A DNA stretch of 64,000 nucleotides from Takakia lepidozioides. Lineage: Eukaryota; Streptophyta; Takakiopsida; Takakiales; Takakiaceae. The stretch spans positions 29,121,053 through 29,185,052 of the forward strand of contig CM060732.1 of NCBI GenBank assembly GCA_030704615.1, read 5' to 3'. Each line of letters opens with the position of its first letter. Positions within the stretch are counted from its first letter, which is position 1. The notes below the pieces were generated by a model that was not told the DNA's origin, did no database searches, and saw only the letters and a program-made list of their open reading frames with translations. This document shows, one piece after another, positions 63,773 to 64,000 of the stretch. The position numbers were made by a program, and so were the translations under genes.

Positions 63773-64000
63773 TGGCAGTGGATACGACCAGTGGCAGCTA
63801 ACAAGACATACGAGACCAAGCTCATGGGAGGCCAATACACGAGATCTTAGGCTCAAATTCACAGATTGCAATACGGCGACTAACGATGGGGCTAATCTTT
63901 GTACCCGACCTCTTGATCTATCGACTTTGAATCCAAGAGAGATAGTGGTGGAGGATCAGTGAGGCTACAACCACTATCTTGTGGCTACTTGACTTAGAGG
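63773..64000 (+). other. probable 3' part of the PHD-gypsy element
   Basis: No coding signal I can read. By position it should be the untranslated region between pol and the missing 3' LTR. Confidence 0.35.

Overview
The window is nuclear DNA from a green plant-lineage eukaryote. Three protein genes are full of short GT-AG introns. One encodes a chloroplast photosystem I assembly protein (Pyg7/Ycf37 type), one a bacterial-type organellar leucyl-tRNA synthetase with an N-terminal transit peptide, and one a cytosolic tryptophanyl-tRNA synthetase. Pentatricopeptide-repeat and OSB-type PDF-motif fragments and a plant telo-box in a promoter agree with this. The high density of Ty3/gypsy elements, a LINE, CT microsatellites and hairpin satellites, and the style of the repeated genes, make a charophyte alga such as Chara my best guess. 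That is inference; no marker gene settles it.

Layout. 1-3450: decayed, frameshifted minus-strand gene of unknown function. 3450-4758: array of an ~84-bp GC-rich palindromic satellite, ending in a 500-N scaffold gap (4759-5258). 5259-18043: large minus-strand Ty3/gypsy element of Athila/Tat appearance with both LTRs, a polypurine tract, an extra ORF before gag and a ~3.7-kb extra coding region after pol. 18115-19500: second satellite with a hairpin in every unit. 19500-24000: fragments of an unknown gene, PPR genes and repeated PDF-motif exons. 24858-28329: spliced minus-strand gene I cannot name. 28330-30996: AT-rich, with two local duplications.

30997-53850 is the gene core. PYG7 (+) converges on the TrpRS gene (-, 12 exons, 402 aa). 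TrpRS is divergent from the organellar LeuRS gene (+, 21 exons, 1035 aa) across a 460-bp shared upstream region. I could follow every exon of TrpRS and LeuRS and every splice phase agrees. TrpRS intron 4 holds two head-to-tail 5'-truncated LINE copies and a ~380-bp CT tract. TrpRS intron 10 and PYG7 intron 1 hold fragments made only of the LINE 3' tail.

55207-61021 is a complete chromovirus insertion (minus strand): 725-bp LTRs with one mismatch, a CAATA target duplication, a tRNA-Met-type primer site and a chromodomain, but no gag gene. 61389-61872 is a MITE with TAA target duplications. 62030-63772 (+) is a decayed gypsy RNase H-integrase region whose C-terminus is a PHD finger instead of a chromodomain.
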